DNA from: JBOHWJ01 sp050736615
GTDB lineage: Bacteria > Desulfobacterota > Binatia > Binatales > Binataceae
Assembly: GCA_050736615.1 (NCBI GenBank)
Contig: JBOHWL010000042.1
Span: 1-13,937, forward strand
DNA: 13,937 nucleotides
Direction: 5' to 3'
Part shown: positions 13,498-13,937 of the stretch, piece by piece
How the letters are laid out: each line of letters starts with the position of its first letter
How positions within the stretch are numbered: position 1 is the first letter of the stretch
Notes under the pieces: model-generated
Databases searched by the model: none
The model's input: the letters and a program-made list of their open reading frames with translations, nothing else
Told to the model about the DNA's origin: nothing
Made by a program: the position numbers and the translations under genes

Positions 13498-13937
13498 TTG
13501 ACGTTGGGGGCTTTCGCAACCGCAAGAGAAAATGGCGAGGCAGTTGCGCCGCCGGTAATCGCCCCGGCGCGGCGCGACAGTTCGAGCGCGCGGCGGGTGG
13601 TCGCCGATTTCGATGACAACTACGAGGCGATCGACATCCTGAAGAAGTCCGGCCCGGTCGGAATCTTCTTTCTGCTCGCCTTTATCCTGGTGGACGCACG
13701 TGCCGCCGCCCGCACCGGCCGGCCACTGATGGTGACGCCGTACCACTGGGTGGCGCTTGCGATCGTGTTGCTGTTTTTCGGGCTCACCTGGCTGCCTGGC
13801 TTCCGGCGTCATTGGCGGCTGTGGTCGCTCCTGTGCTGCATCACGATGATGCTGCTGATCGTGCGGATCAGTGCGATTACGCAGGACGCGACGACCCGTT
13901 ACATCACGATCTTTCTGTGCCCGTTTGCCACCGCCGC
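13498..13937 (+). CDS. Membrane protein of unknown function, N-terminal part (3' partial)
   Basis: The frame is open from just after the aminotransferase stop to the window end (about 146 codons) with high-quality protein-like content. The start is probably TTG 13498 or TTG 13504, as no ATG or GTG precedes the first conserved-looking segment; AGGGG sits too close for a good ribosome binding site, so the start is uncertain. A Pro/Ala/Arg-rich cytoplasmic leader of about 50 residues with DFDDNYEAIDILKKS is followed by three hydrophobic helices: VGIFFLLAFILV, HWVALAIVLLFFGLTWL, and a pair-like third (LWSLLCCITMMLLIV and ITIFLCPFATAA). This resembles the N-terminal sensor part of some membrane kinases or cyclases, but the effector end is outside the window and no function is assigned. 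The 3-base gap to the aminotransferase suggests it belongs to the same operon. Confidence 0.65.
   Translation, partial: MTLGAFATARENGEAVAPPVIAPARRDSSSARRVVADFDDNYEAIDILKKSGPVGIFFLLAFILVDARAAARTGRPLMVTPYHWVALAIVLLFFGLTWLPGFRRHWRLWSLLCCITMMLLIVRISAITQDATTRYITIFLCPFATA

Overview
This is a high-GC bacterial chromosome segment from a Gram-negative (it encodes an outer-membrane porin and a lipoprotein) that uses selenocysteine (it carries a complete tRNA-Sec). There are no plasmid, phage or integrase genes. The gene mix (amidohydrolase of the D-aminoacylase family, DmoA-like flavin monooxygenase, class III extradiol dioxygenase remnant, LuxE/LuxC-like acyl reduction pair) suits an uncultured soil or sediment proteobacterium or Desulfobacterota/Binatia-type organism. 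That placement is inference only; no marker gene here fixes the taxonomy.

Layout. Positions 1-1905 (+) hold the end of a PAS-PAS-HisKA-HATPase-REC hybrid sensor kinase, cut by the window edge. It converges on a D-aminoacylase-type amidohydrolase at 2019-3776 (-), with a terminator for the latter in the gap. A 390-base spacer leads to tRNA-Sec (4167-4262, +). A further spacer of about 340 bases precedes a two-gene envelope operon: an 85-residue lipoprotein (4603-4860) and a 573-residue porin-like barrel protein (4881-6602). Next is a DmoA/NtaA-type FMN-dependent monooxygenase (6747-8159). Directly behind its stop sits a 156-base element with 15/18 matching terminal inverted repeats, then the C-terminal half only of a LigB-type extradiol dioxygenase on the minus strand. 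An intact SnoaL/NTF2-like gene (8824-9213, +) and a small secreted protein of unknown function (9276-9716, -) follow.

The right end is the most interesting part. A tightly packed plus-strand operon encodes a LuxE-like acyl-protein synthetase, a LuxC-like acyl reductase, a class III PLP aminotransferase (ATGA overlap with the reductase) and, starting about 4 bases after it, a membrane protein cut by the window end. Catalytic residues are visible in all three enzymes. Read together they describe carboxylic acid to enzyme-bound acyl, to aldehyde, to primary amine. No luciferase subunits (LuxA/LuxB), LuxD thioesterase or dedicated carrier protein are visible, so this looks like a non-bioluminescent acid-to-amine cassette whose substrate and product cannot be read from the window.
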